The notes: generated by a model not told the origin, from the letters alone. Counted from the first letter of the stretch, positions 26,232-35,084 are shown. The stretch: DNA of 64,000 nt from DASSUC01 sp035650075 (GCA_035650075.1 DASRII010000168.1:3731-67730), one strand, 5' to 3'. Translations and numbers: made by a program.

Positions 26232-28100
26232 GTGTCGACGCACGGTGATGCGGACGAACTCGGCCAGGCCCTGACCGCTCTTCGAGCGACGGTCGCCGAG
26301 ATCTCGTACCCGCTCGCGCTCCCGTCCGCGGCCGGCGCACGCTTGGCCGCCAGTGGCCTGGTCGCCCAGCTCGACGACTACCTGCTGCCCCGGCTGACGA
26401 GGCTGGACGCGCCGCTGCTGGCGGTGGTCGGCGGGTCCACCGGCGCCGGCAAGTCGACCTTGGTAAACAGCCTGGTCAGCGCCCCGGTGAGCGCGGCCGG
26501 CGTGCTCCGGCCGACCACCCGGGCTCCGGTACTGGTCTGCCACCCCGCCGACCAGCCCTGGTTCAGCCGGCCGAACCTGCTGCCCGGCTTGGCCCGGACC
26601 ACGGGGCGTGCGACAGCTCCCCAGACCCTCCAGATCGTCTCGGCGCCGGCCCTCCTGCCCGGACTCGCCCTGCTCGACGCCCCGGACATCGACTCGGTCG
26701 TGGACGCCAACCGGGCACTCGCGACACAACTGCTCGCCGCGGCCGATCTCTGGCTGTTCGTGACGACCGCCTCGCGGTACGCGGACGCCGTACCGTGGAG
26801 CGCCCTCGGCACCGCACTCGAACGCGGGACAGTGGTCGCGCTGGTGCTGGACCGCGTACCGCCGGAGGGTGCCGACGAGATCACCGAGCACTTCACGCAG
26901 ATGCTCGCCGGCCATGGGTTCGGCGGGGCGATGCTGTTCGTGATCCCCGAGATAACGGTCGACGGCCAGGGACTCCTGCCCGAGCGGGCGACCCAGCCAC
27001 TGCGCGACTGGCTCACCGGGCTCGCCCGGGACGCCGCCGCACGCGCCGCGGTGGTCCGGCAGACGGTGGCCGGTGCGGTCGCGGCCAGCGGGCCGCTCGT
27101 CGAGGGGCTGGCCGCCGCGGCCGACGACCAGGTCGCCGCCGGTGCGGTTCTGGACGATCGGGTACGCGCGGCGTACCGCAACGCACTGACCACTGTGGAG
27201 CATGGGGTACGCGACGGCGCACTGCTGCGCGGCGAGGTGCTCGCCCGCTGGCAGGAGTTCGTCGGTACCGGCGAGCTGCTCTCCGCCCTGCAGGCCCGGG
27301 TCGGCCGGCTGCGCGACCGGGTCGCGGCGGCGGTGACCGGCCGTCCGGCGCCCGGCAAGGAGTTGGCGAACGCGCTGGAGTCCAGCCTCGTCACGCTGGT
27401 CCGGGGTGCCGCGGCGGACGCGGCCGAGCAGGCGTACGTCGGCTGGCTCGCCCACCCGGCCGGCGAGGAGCTGCTCGCCGAGGCTCGCGCCGAACGCCTG
27501 CGTACCGGCCGGCACCTCGCGGCCGGCGCGCAGCCCACGGATCTCAGCCGCGTCTCGACCGACCTGGACGAGCGAAGCGAACGCCTCGTCCGGGACTGGC
27601 AGCGGGGTGTCCTGGACCTCGTCCGCACCGAGGCGGCCGGCAGGCGCACCACGGCCCGGGTGGCGGCGTACGCCGTCAACGCCACCGGCGTTCTCGTGAT
27701 GATCAGCGTGTTCGCCGCCACCGCGTTCATCCCGACCGGGGCCGAGATCGCGGTCGGCGCCGGTACGACGGTCGCCGCGCAGAAGGTGCTGGAGGCGGTC
27801 TTCGGGGACCAGGCCATCCGGGACCTCGCCGAGCGCGCCCGCACGGACCTGCTGGACCGGGTACGGGAACTGCTCGACGCCGAAGCCGACCGGTACCTCG
27901 ACCGCCTCGCCGACATCGGGCTGACCGACGAGCCCGCCGAGCGGCTTCGGGTGCTCAACGCGGCGGTCCAGCAGGCGGCCACCAAGGCCGACCTCGTCCC
28001 GGCGGTGGAGCCAGAGCCGGAGCCGGAGCCGGAGTCCGGGTCGAAGCCAGAGCCGGAGCCTGGGAAAGGCAACAAGAACCGGAAAGCGGCCGCGGCGTGA
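26232..28100 (+). CDS. Dynamin-like GTPase with membrane segments (first of a GTPase pair)
   Basis: A 622-residue protein. The N-terminal GTPase domain has G1 GGSTGAGKST (67-76) and G3 DAPDID; a helical stalk-like region follows, then two hydrophobic segments (about 475-515, around VLVMISVFAATAFIP and IAVGAGTTVAAQ). It ends with an acidic Pro/Glu repeat (EPEPEPEPE) and a Lys/Arg tail. This layout is that of bacterial dynamin-like GTPases that act on membranes; the pair with the next gene is widely conserved in actinomycetes. GTG 26232 has only a GGCAGG-type ribosome site. Its stop overlaps the next gene's start (28097-28100). Confidence 0.88.
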   Translation: MSTHGDADELGQALTALRATVAEISYPLALPSAAGARLAASGLVAQLDDYLLPRLTRLDAPLLAVVGGSTGAGKSTLVNSLVSAPVSAAGVLRPTTRAPVLVCHPADQPWFSRPNLLPGLARTTGRATAPQTLQIVSAPALLPGLALLDAPDIDSVVDANRALATQLLAAADLWLFVTTASRYADAVPWSALGTALERGTVVALVLDRVPPEGADEITEHFTQMLAGHGFGGAMLFVIPEITVDGQGLLPERATQPLRDWLTGLARDAAARAAVVRQTVAGAVAASGPLVEGLAAAADDQVAAGAVLDDRVRAAYRNALTTVEHGVRDGALLRGEVLARWQEFVGTGELLSALQARVGRLRDRVAAAVTGRPAPGKELANALESSLVTLVRGAAADAAEQAYVGWLAHPAGEELLAEARAERLRTGRHLAAGAQPTDLSRVSTDLDERSERLVRDWQRGVLDLVRTEAAGRRTTARVAAYAVNATGVLVMISVFAATAFIPTGAEIAVGAGTTVAAQKVLEAVFGDQAIRDLAERARTDLLDRVRELLDAEADRYLDRLADIGLTDEPAERLRVLNAAVQQAATKADLVPAVEPEPEPEPESGSKPEPEPGKGNKNRKAAAA

Positions 28101-29734
28101 CATCGGTAGTGGACCGCCGAGTCGACGCCGACGCGCTCATCCGTCGGGTCGACGGACTCCAGCGCTTCCTGCGGTCGGCGGACGGGTACCTGCCCGAGGA
28201 ACGCCTGGCCGGTGCCCGTACCGTCGTCGAACGCGCCTCGCAGCGGCTGTCGCTGTCCCGCCACCACACCGTGGTCGCCCTGGCCGGGGCAACGGGTAGC
28301 GGCAAGTCGAGTCTGTTCAACGCGCTCGCCCGGATGGAGCTATCGCCGGTAGGGCACCGGCGGCCGACCACGGGCGTCACGTACTCGTGCGTCTGGGGTC
28401 CGACCGGCTCGGCCGGCGGTCTGCTCGACTGGCTCGGGGTACTGCCCCGGCACCGGTTCGACCGGGAGAGCGCGCTCGACGCCGACGACGAGGCTCGGCT
28501 GCGCGGGCTGGTCCTGCTCGACCTGCCGGACTTCGACTCGGTAGAGGTCACCCACCGGGCCGAGGTGGACCGGCTGCTCGCGTTGGTGGACCTCGTCGTC
28601 TGGGTGCTGGACCCGCAGAAGTACGCCGACAAGCTCGTCCACGAGAGCTACCTGCGCCAGTTCCACCGGCACAAGGACGTGACCGTGGTCGCGCTCAATC
28701 ACGCCGACCGGCTCAGTACCGTCGACTCCCAGCGGTGCCTCGACGATCTGCGCAAGCTGCTCGACACCGATGGTCTGGGCGGCGTACCGGCCTTGGTGAC
28801 GTCGGCGTACGCCGCACCGGGTTGGATGGAGCTGCGCAAGGTGCTGGAGGGCGTCGTCGCCAGCAAGGCGGCCGCTCTGCAGCGGCTCAGCGGCGATGTC
28901 GACCGGGTCGTCGAAGAGCTGACCGATGTGACCGGCCCGGCGGTGTCCCGGCAGCACGCCGTCGACCGGGCGAGCGCCGACACGCTCGTCGAGGCGCTGA
29001 CGCACGCCGCTGGCGTGCCGGCGGTGGCCGAGGCGACCGAACGGGCGTACCGGCACCGGGCCGGCGTCAACATGGGTTGGCCGTTGCTGCGTTCGCTGCG
29101 CCGGCTGCGGCCGGATCCGCTGCGCCGGCTGCACCTACCCGAGAAGACCGAAGGCCCGGTACCGGCCACGTCCCTGCCGGCGCCTACGGCCGCCCAGCGC
29201 GCATCGGTCGGGCTCGCGGTCCGCACGCTCGCCGACAACGTCGGAGCGGGTCTGCCCGTACCGTGGCAGAACGCGATGGTGACGGCGGCCCGGTCGCGGC
29301 TGAACGACCTGCCCGACGCGCTCGATCGCGCGGTGGCAACCACCGACCTGGGCCTGAAGCGGACGCCGTGGTGGTGGCGGGTGTTCGCGGGCGCGCAGTG
29401 GCTGGCCACCGTCGCCGTGACGTTCGGGCTGTGCTGGCTCCTCGTCGGGTACGCCGCTCGCATCATCGGCCTGCCGGCGATCGAGTACCCGCGGCTGGGC
29501 GTGGCACCGCTGCCGACCGTTCTACTGGTCGGGGGCCTGCTGGCCGGGGCGCTGCTCGCCGGGCTGGCCGGCCCGATCGCCGCCGCGGCGGCCCGCCGGG
29601 CCCGCGCCCGCGCGGAGACCCGGCTACGGACCGGGGTGGCCGAGGTCGCCGAGGAGTACGTCGTGCTGCCGGTCGGCGCAGTCGTCGAGGGGTACCGCGA
29701 GGCGCGAGCGGCTATTGGCGAGGCGCGACGTTGA
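28097..29734 (+). CDS. YfjP-type GTPase with C-terminal membrane helices (second of the pair)
   Basis: A 545-residue GTPase. G1 is GATGSGKSS (64-72), G3 DLPDFDSVE, and the G4-like site ALNHAD (NxxD in place of NKxD). The C-terminal region has two membrane helices (about 440-470 and 485-515) and a soluble tail with EEYVVLPVGAVVEGY. Coupled by GTGA overlap to the preceding dynamin-like GTPase and by TTGA overlap to the following membrane gene, so the three are co-translated. Heteromeric membrane remodelling, as with DynA/DynB in Streptomyces septation, is a plausible analogy but not shown. Confidence 0.9.
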   Translation: MTSVVDRRVDADALIRRVDGLQRFLRSADGYLPEERLAGARTVVERASQRLSLSRHHTVVALAGATGSGKSSLFNALARMELSPVGHRRPTTGVTYSCVWGPTGSAGGLLDWLGVLPRHRFDRESALDADDEARLRGLVLLDLPDFDSVEVTHRAEVDRLLALVDLVVWVLDPQKYADKLVHESYLRQFHRHKDVTVVALNHADRLSTVDSQRCLDDLRKLLDTDGLGGVPALVTSAYAAPGWMELRKVLEGVVASKAAALQRLSGDVDRVVEELTDVTGPAVSRQHAVDRASADTLVEALTHAAGVPAVAEATERAYRHRAGVNMGWPLLRSLRRLRPDPLRRLHLPEKTEGPVPATSLPAPTAAQRASVGLAVRTLADNVGAGLPVPWQNAMVTAARSRLNDLPDALDRAVATTDLGLKRTPWWWRVFAGAQWLATVAVTFGLCWLLVGYAARIIGLPAIEYPRLGVAPLPTVLLVGGLLAGALLAGLAGPIAAAAARRARARAETRLRTGVAEVAEEYVVLPVGAVVEGYREARAAIGEARR

Positions 29735-30138
29735 CTCGTCGGCGCGTGCTGGTCGCCGGTCTGATCCTGCTGGGAGCGCTGCATCTGTGGTGGGGACTGT
29801 GGGCGGCGGTGGCCCCGCGGCACTTCTTCGACACGTTCCCCGGCTTCGGCCACCATTGGACGGCCGCGTATCCGCCGTACAACGCCCATCTGGTCAGCGA
29901 CCTGGCCGCGACGTTCACGACTCTCGGCGTACTGCTGCTGATCGCCGCCTGGTTGCGGGACCGACGCGTGACGGCCGTCGTACTCGTCGGCGTGTTGCTC
30001 TTCTCCACGCTGCACCTGGTCTATCACCTGGGGCACCCCGGTGGCCTGCGCGGCGCGGACCTGGCGGCCAGTTTGATCTCGCTCGCGATCGGCGTGTTGG
30101 GGTCAGCCGCACTGTTGGTCGTAGCCCGCCGGGCATAG
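29731..30138 (+). CDS. Four-TM membrane protein of unknown function
   Basis: A 135-residue protein with four membrane helices (8-28, about 55-75, 82-100 and 110-130) and short loops containing RHFFDTFPGFGHHWT and LVYHLGHPGGL, His-rich on one face. TTG 29731 overlaps the GTPase stop (TTGA); GTG 29746 is an in-frame alternative. Co-transcription with the GTPase pair suggests a membrane partner, but no family was recognised. Confidence 0.78.
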   Translation: MTRRRVLVAGLILLGALHLWWGLWAAVAPRHFFDTFPGFGHHWTAAYPPYNAHLVSDLAATFTTLGVLLLIAAWLRDRRVTAVVLVGVLLFSTLHLVYHLGHPGGLRGADLAASLISLAIGVLGSAALLVVARRA

Positions 30139-30143
30139 CCGGC

Positions 30144-30149
30144 TAAGCT
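30144..30149 (+). promoter_or_regulatory. -10 element (TAAGCT) of the gene at 30156
   Basis: TAAGCT, 6 nt, ATG 30156; leaderless arrangement just after the GTPase operon. Confidence 0.5.
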
Positions 30150-30155
30150 CGGCGA

Positions 30156-31175
30156 ATGCCTCAGGCGCCCGCACTGCTGCGCAACCTGGCCGCCGATGTC
30201 GCCGACGTGGACTCAGCCCTCGCCGCCGAGATGCTGCTCTCCACGATGCTCGGCGTGGTCTACGGCATGGTCGACACCGACCGCGCGGAGGCGGTGGCCG
30301 AGTTCGCCGACGGCTTGACGCAGTTCGCCGCCGCCGAAGGAGCGACACCGCTGCTCGCCACGCTCGGCGCACTCGTTCCCGGTTCACCCCCGATCGACGC
30401 GGACGGGCCGCCGTGGGTCGCCTCCCTGGGCAAGGTGCGGTGCACCGGCGCGTACGCCTACGGCGACATCTACGGCGACCAGGTGTCCTACCTGGCCATG
30501 TTCCGCTACGACGACGAAGAGCTGGGCGGGCCGGAGCACGCCGTCGTGACGCTGGTCGACCACAACCTCGGCTTCGTGAAGGACATCTTCGTGGGCGTAC
30601 CGGCCGAGAAGGTGCTGACCTCCGTCCGCGACATCTCGGCGACCGACCCGGAGATCTGGTTCGACACCATCGAACCGGCCGCGTTGCGCGAAGCCGTGAC
30701 GTCACAACTGAGGCACACCGACGAGCTGACCGACCTGCCGGAGAGCGAGTCACTCGGGGCGGACCGGGCGTTCGCGCTCGCCCGGCTGGCGACGCTGTCG
30801 GTGCCGGCCGGCGACGCGGTGACCGAGCCGCCGTCGCTGTCGGCCAAGGAGCGCAGCGCCCTGCTGAAAGCGTTCCGGGCCACGGCACCCGCCAAGGCGC
30901 TGCCCCTGGATCGTGCGGTCGTGACCTCCTGCCTCGACCTGATCGTCGACTGGGCGGGCAACCACCGCGACGGTGAGCCGCTGCGGTGGAGTCCGATCGC
31001 GGTCGAGCTGTTCCTGGGCGACTGGGTGCCGCGCCAGACATCGCTCGACGCGGAGACCGTGGCAGCGCTGCCAGCGGTCCTCGACGCCTGGGTCCGGTGG
31101 GCGGGCCGGCGTCGCAAGCTTCCGGCCGCCGCGGTCGCCGCCACGTGTGCCGCTATCGCCGACGCGGCTGGTTGA
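30156..31175 (+). CDS. Conserved hypothetical protein
   Basis: A 339-residue soluble protein with no membrane segment and no motif I can assign. The first third is helical (LRNLAADVADVDSALAAEMLLSTM and GLTQFAAAEGATPLLATL). The middle contains YAYGDIYGDQVSYLAMFRYDDEE and LVDHNLGFVKDIFVG, and the C-terminal third is helical with LIVDWAGNHR and WVRWAGRRR. Actinomycete genomes carry similar unassigned proteins. Codon bias supports a real gene; start by leaderless promoter. Five bp separate it from corA. Confidence 0.8.
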   Translation: MPQAPALLRNLAADVADVDSALAAEMLLSTMLGVVYGMVDTDRAEAVAEFADGLTQFAAAEGATPLLATLGALVPGSPPIDADGPPWVASLGKVRCTGAYAYGDIYGDQVSYLAMFRYDDEELGGPEHAVVTLVDHNLGFVKDIFVGVPAEKVLTSVRDISATDPEIWFDTIEPAALREAVTSQLRHTDELTDLPESESLGADRAFALARLATLSVPAGDAVTEPPSLSAKERSALLKAFRATAPAKALPLDRAVVTSCLDLIVDWAGNHRDGEPLRWSPIAVELFLGDWVPRQTSLDAETVAALPAVLDAWVRWAGRRRKLPAAAVAATCAAIADAAG

Positions 31176-31180
31176 TCCGT

Positions 31181-32152
31181 ATGGCCCGTACCCGGCTGTA
31201 CCGCGACGGCGTCCTGGAGGCGGAGGGCTTCCCGATCGCGGAGGTGTCGGACCGCATCACGGATCCCGCCGCTACCGTCTGGTTCGACCTGTGTGCACCG
31301 GACGCCGACGACCTGGCCACGCTCGGCGAGGAGCTGGGTCTGCATTCGCTCGCGGTCGAAGACGTGCTGCAGGGGCCGCAGCGCCCGAAGCTCGACCGGT
31401 ACCCCTCGCACATGTTCGTCACGTGCTACGCGGTGCGGCTCGACACCGACCGCGGCACGTTGGACATGAGCGAGGTCAACGCGTTCGTGACCGCCAACGC
31501 GTTCGTCACGGTACGCCGGACCGACCGCTTCGACATCGACGAGGTCGTCGCGCGGTGGGACGCCAACCCGGAGCTGGCCCGGCACGGCGTCGCGTTCCTG
31601 CTGTACGGGCTGCTCGACTACGCCGTCGACACGCAGTTCGATGCGGTCGAGTCGCTCGACGAACAGATAGAGAACCTGGAGGACCAGCTGTTCTCCGATC
31701 GGCCTACCGCCGAGGACATGCAACGGCGCAGCTTCGAACTGCGCAAGAGCCTCGTGACGCTGCGCCGGATCGTGTTACCGACCCGCGAGCTGGTGGACTC
31801 GGTACGGCGGCGGGAACTGCACGGGTACGACGAGGCGATGCTCCCCTACTTCGAGGACGTGTACGACCACGCGTTGCGCGCCGGCGAGTGGACCGAGTCG
31901 TTGCGGGATCTGGTGACGACGATCCTGGATACGCACCTCACGCTTCGGAGCAACCGGCTGAACGTCGTCATGAAGCAGGTGACGAGCTGGGCGGCCATCA
32001 TCGCGGTACCGACCGCGGTGACCGGCTTCTACGGCCAGAACTTGCCGTATCCCGGGTACGGGCGGGCGGCCGGATTCGCTACGTCCACTGTGGTCATTCT
32101 CGCGATGTCGATCGGCCTGTACGTCGTCTTCCGCCGGAAGGGCTGGCTCTGA
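31181..32152 (+). CDS. CorA-family divalent metal transporter
   Basis: A 323-residue CorA-like channel. The cytosolic alpha/beta funnel and long stalk helix (DEQIENLEDQLF, RRSFELRKSLVTLRRIVLPTRE) lead to two C-terminal membrane helices. The ion-selectivity loop reads YGQN at the end of the first membrane helix (TGFYGQNLPYPG) instead of the classical YGMN; the GxN pattern is kept, and this variant is common in actinobacterial members. Transport of Mg, Co or Ni is expected, though specificity cannot be read. It ends in the basic RRKGW tail usual for CorA. ATG 31181 is 5 bp after the previous stop. Confidence 0.92.
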   Translation: MARTRLYRDGVLEAEGFPIAEVSDRITDPAATVWFDLCAPDADDLATLGEELGLHSLAVEDVLQGPQRPKLDRYPSHMFVTCYAVRLDTDRGTLDMSEVNAFVTANAFVTVRRTDRFDIDEVVARWDANPELARHGVAFLLYGLLDYAVDTQFDAVESLDEQIENLEDQLFSDRPTAEDMQRRSFELRKSLVTLRRIVLPTRELVDSVRRRELHGYDEAMLPYFEDVYDHALRAGEWTESLRDLVTTILDTHLTLRSNRLNVVMKQVTSWAAIIAVPTAVTGFYGQNLPYPGYGRAAGFATSTVVILAMSIGLYVVFRRKGWL

Positions 32153-32203
32153 GCGTCCGATTGCCGACTTCTCTGGCGGGACGGAAAACGGCAGGATCGA
32201 CGT

Positions 32204-32623
32204 ATGCCGGAGTCCGACTACGCGACGAGCATTGCTGACCGGTCCTACGAGTGGTACAAGAGGGCGGCAATACGCTCCCGGCGCTCGTACAAGCTATCGG
32301 AGACGGCCGTTCTGCTCGTCGCCGCGTCCATTCCCGCCTCGGTCGCGATCTATCGCGAAAACACGCTAGTTCCCGCCGTTCTGGGTGCCGCGGTGGTGGT
32401 TCTCACCGGACTGCGCTCGGTCTTCCACTGGCAGGAGAACTACCTCCGGTTCAGCGGAGCGCGGGAGGCGGTCGAGTCCCAGCGGCGGTTGTACCTCACC
32501 GGTGCCGAGCCGTACGCCGACCCGGCCACCCGAGACCAGGTACTCGTGGCGGAGATATCGCGGATCGAGCGGGACGAGATGAGTGGCTGGATAAAGACGG
32601 CCGCCGAGCGACCCCGACCCTGA
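32204..32623 (+). CDS. DUF4231 two-TM protein (SLATT-like)
   Basis: A 139-residue protein with a helical N-terminus (SIADRSYEWYKRAAIRSRRSYKLSE) and two closely spaced membrane helices (about 33-48 and 55-70). A cytosolic helical tail follows (WQENYLRFSGAREAVESQRRLYL and ATRDQVLVAEISRIERDEMSGW). This is the DUF4231 pattern, related to SLATT proteins, which are proposed membrane-disrupting effectors in nucleotide-signal defence systems. It is followed after 10 bp by the TIR-beta-helix gene on the same strand, so the two probably form one unit. A CAGGAT sequence 6 nt before the ATG could be a -10. Confidence 0.85.
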   Translation: MPESDYATSIADRSYEWYKRAAIRSRRSYKLSETAVLLVAASIPASVAIYRENTLVPAVLGAAVVVLTGLRSVFHWQENYLRFSGAREAVESQRRLYLTGAEPYADPATRDQVLVAEISRIERDEMSGWIKTAAERPRP

Positions 32624-32633
32624 AGGAGATGTC

Positions 32634-34187
32634 GTGGTTGCCGAGCCGGCCGCGTTCCTGAGCTACGTACGATTCGACGACGAACACGAGGACGGGCAAC
32701 TCAGCGTGTTCCGTGCCCGGTTGAGCGCCGAGGTACGCATGCAGACCGGCGCGAGCTTTCCCATCTTCCAGGATCGCAACGACATCGCGTGGGGACAGAA
32801 CTGGCAGACGCGGATCGAGGAGACCCTCGATACGGTGACGCTGCTGATCCCCATCATCACGCCGAACTTCTTTCACAGCCCCGCGTGCCGCGACGAGATG
32901 AAGCGGTTTCTCGGGCGCGAACGGCAGCTCGGTCGGCAGGATCTGATCCTGCCGGTGTATTACGTGAGCACTCCCGAACTGGACGACGCCGCGCGCCGCG
33001 AAGCGGACGACCTCGCGCAGACACTGTCGATGCGGCAGTACGCCGACTGGCGCGAACTGCGTTTCGAGCCGATGACCTCGTCGGTCGTGCGGAGGGCGAT
33101 CGCCCAACTGGCCGGCCGGCTGCGAGATACGTTCTGGCACCCGCCCGCGGCGACGAGGCGGAGCGGGACAATGTCCACATCGACCGTCGACTCTGGACAG
33201 ACGACCGGGCGCACCGCATCCGTCAAGCAGGATCCGGACACCCGCATCGTCGACCCGTACGGCCGGGCCGACCACACGTCGATCGGGGCGGCGATCGGGG
33301 CGGCCCACCCCGGAGACCGAATCCTGGTCCGGCCGGGTCTCTACAACGAGTCGCTGGTCATCGACAAGCCCTTGGAGGTGATCGGAGACGGCCCCTTGGA
33401 CGACATCGTGGTGCAGGTCAGTGGGGCGCACGTGTTGCAGTTCCGGGCGAACATCGGCCGGGTCGTCAACATGACCCTGCGCCAGACCGGCGGCGATGGC
33501 AAGTGGTACGGAGTCGATGTCACCCAAGGCCGTCTCGAGCTGGAGGGCTGCGACGTCTCGAGCCAGAGCCTGGCGTGTGTGGCGATTCGCGAGGGCTCCG
33601 ATCCGCGGATACGCAACAACCGCATCCACGACGGCCGTCAGGGCGGGGTCATGGTCTACACCGCCGGCCTGGGTACGGTGGAGGACAACGAGATCATGGG
33701 CCACACCCTTTCCGGTGTGGAGATTCGGGGTAACGCCAATCCGACTCTCCGGCGCAACCACATCCACCACAACAAGCAGAACGGAGTCCTCGTCAGCGAC
33801 AGCAGCCTCGGCACGCTGGAAGACAACGACATCACCCACAACGGCTACGCCGGCGTGCAGATCAGAACCGAAGGCAACCCCACCGTCCGGCGCAATCAGA
33901 TCCACCACAACAAGCAGAACGGTATTCTCGTCAGCGACCACGGCCTCGGCACGCTGGAAGACAACGACATCACCGACAACGGTTACGCCGGCGCGGAGAT
34001 CAGGGCCGGCGGCAAACCCTCGATGCACCGGAACCGGATCCATCGAAACACGTACCAGGCTATCCGGCTGCACGACGAAGGTAGCGGTGTCTTCGAGGAC
34101 AACGACCTCACCGACAACACCAGAGGTCCCTGGCAGATCGACGACTCCTCGAAGCCGAACGTCAGGAGCTCGGGGAACATCGAGTGA
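32634..34187 (+). CDS. TIR domain fused to a right-handed parallel beta-helix
   Basis: A 517-residue fusion. The TIR domain (1-165) shows the box 1 motif AFLSYVRFDD (7-16), DRNDIAWGQNW and ITPNFFHSPACRDEM, where E88 in CRDE occupies the catalytic Glu position of NAD-cleaving TIRs. A Ser/Thr linker (about 170-205) leads to a pectate-lyase/NosD-type beta-helix (about 210-517). It begins SIGAAIGAAHPGDRILVRPGLYNESLVI and continues in 23-residue coils with N-x-I-x-x-N-x-x-G-I/V patterns. Two coils are duplicated almost exactly (138-bp period). A strong AAGGAGAT precedes GTG 32634. Likely a sensor (helix) plus effector (TIR) of a defence or cell-death system; inference. Confidence 0.88.
   Translation: MVAEPAAFLSYVRFDDEHEDGQLSVFRARLSAEVRMQTGASFPIFQDRNDIAWGQNWQTRIEETLDTVTLLIPIITPNFFHSPACRDEMKRFLGRERQLGRQDLILPVYYVSTPELDDAARREADDLAQTLSMRQYADWRELRFEPMTSSVVRRAIAQLAGRLRDTFWHPPAATRRSGTMSTSTVDSGQTTGRTASVKQDPDTRIVDPYGRADHTSIGAAIGAAHPGDRILVRPGLYNESLVIDKPLEVIGDGPLDDIVVQVSGAHVLQFRANIGRVVNMTLRQTGGDGKWYGVDVTQGRLELEGCDVSSQSLACVAIREGSDPRIRNNRIHDGRQGGVMVYTAGLGTVEDNEIMGHTLSGVEIRGNANPTLRRNHIHHNKQNGVLVSDSSLGTLEDNDITHNGYAGVQIRTEGNPTVRRNQIHHNKQNGILVSDHGLGTLEDNDITDNGYAGAEIRAGGKPSMHRNRIHRNTYQAIRLHDEGSGVFEDNDLTDNTRGPWQIDDSSKPNVRSSGNIE
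33748..34009 (+). repeat. 138-bp tandem duplication inside the beta-helix
   Basis: The stretch around 33771-33870 (aacaagcagaacgg... through gccggcgtgcagatcag) recurs 138 bp later, at 33909 onward, with few changes. The repeated unit is 46 residues, two beta-helix coils. DNA-level identity above that of other coils indicates recent duplication. Confidence 0.75.
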
Positions 34188-35084
34188 TCACGGTACGACC
34201 ATGCGCAGGCGCTGTGCCGCTACCTCGATGGAGACCCGCTGCCCCCACGCCATCGGGAGGTGGTCCGGCTCGACACCGTCGGCGAACACCACCAACCGCT
34301 CGCTTTCGCTGACGAGCTCCAGCCGTTCGCCTTCGGCGAGCCGCCCCGCGGTCAACGACACCCCGGTCGCCGGCGAAGGCCAAGCCTCCCGGACGAACCA
34401 GCACAGCGCCGCCTCGTCCGGCTCGGGCAACGGCGGCGACGATGCCCGCTCGTGCACGATCGACGCGCACCACCCGGTCGCCCCGGTGCCGGTACCGATG
34501 ACGACTCCGGACGACGACTGCCGCTCGCGTCGACCGTCCATTGTAGATACGACATAGCGCGCGGACTGGTGGGTCGCGTGCCCGACGTACACCTCGTTGA
34601 GGCCGACCAGCTCCTGACCGTCGTCGAGCGTGGCATGCACCATCGTGCGCACCTGCACGGGCGCGTCCCCCGCGGCCGCCGCCGGCAGGATCCGCGCCGT
34701 CGCATCGGCAGCGAACCGCACGAGTACGCCGGCATTGCGGCCCGGTTCGGGATCGACGCCGATGACCGGTTGCCCGGAGAGGTACTTCGCCACGTTGGCG
34801 ACCAGTCCGTCCTGCCCCACGGCCACCACGATGTCCTCGGCCCCGAAAAGGAAGCGGGGCAGGTCGTCCCGGTCGACGTGGCCGCGCCGCCAGTCGGCTG
34901 GGATAGCGGCGCCGACCGCGGTCAACGCCTGCTGCAGGGTGGCGTGCCGGGCCGCGACCTCGGACAGGTCGCGGCCCCGCTGGCGGAGGAAGTAGGCCGC
35001 CGCGCCCCGGGTGCCGTGCCGGGCCAGCAGTTCGTCCAGCTCGCTGCGGCGGGACACCACGACGACCCGCGGCGGCAAACTCAT
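34188..35084 (-). CDS. NAD kinase-like (diacylglycerol/NAD-kinase fold) protein with altered motif
   Basis: A 298-residue protein of the ATP-NAD kinase fold. The diagnostic GGDG reads GQDG (90-93) in VVAVGQDGLVANVAKYL; the downstream metal/NAD segment PVIGVDPEPGRNAGVL, NEVYVGHATHQSARY and the second-domain VVIGTGTGATGW are kept. The Gly-to-Gln change and the lack of the usual NE/D motif context make true NAD kinase activity uncertain; it may bind NAD(P) or use another substrate. It follows the SPFH gene (19 bp, GGGAG ribosome site) and abuts the convergent TIR gene stop exactly. Confidence 0.82.
   Translation of the reverse strand: MSLPPRVVVVSRRSELDELLARHGTRGAAAYFLRQRGRDLSEVAARHATLQQALTAVGAAIPADWRRGHVDRDDLPRFLFGAEDIVVAVGQDGLVANVAKYLSGQPVIGVDPEPGRNAGVLVRFAADATARILPAAAAGDAPVQVRTMVHATLDDGQELVGLNEVYVGHATHQSARYVVSTMDGRRERQSSSGVVIGTGTGATGWCASIVHERASSPPLPEPDEAALCWFVREAWPSPATGVSLTAGRLAEGERLELVSESERLVVFADGVEPDHLPMAWGQRVSIEVAAQRLRMVVP

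Noticed and set aside
26214..28103. Long minus-strand frames (two of about 629 codons) opposite the dynamin-like GTPase gene
   Set aside because: Arg/Gly/Pro-rich shadow frames; the plus-strand frame carries the P-loop and other GTPase motifs.
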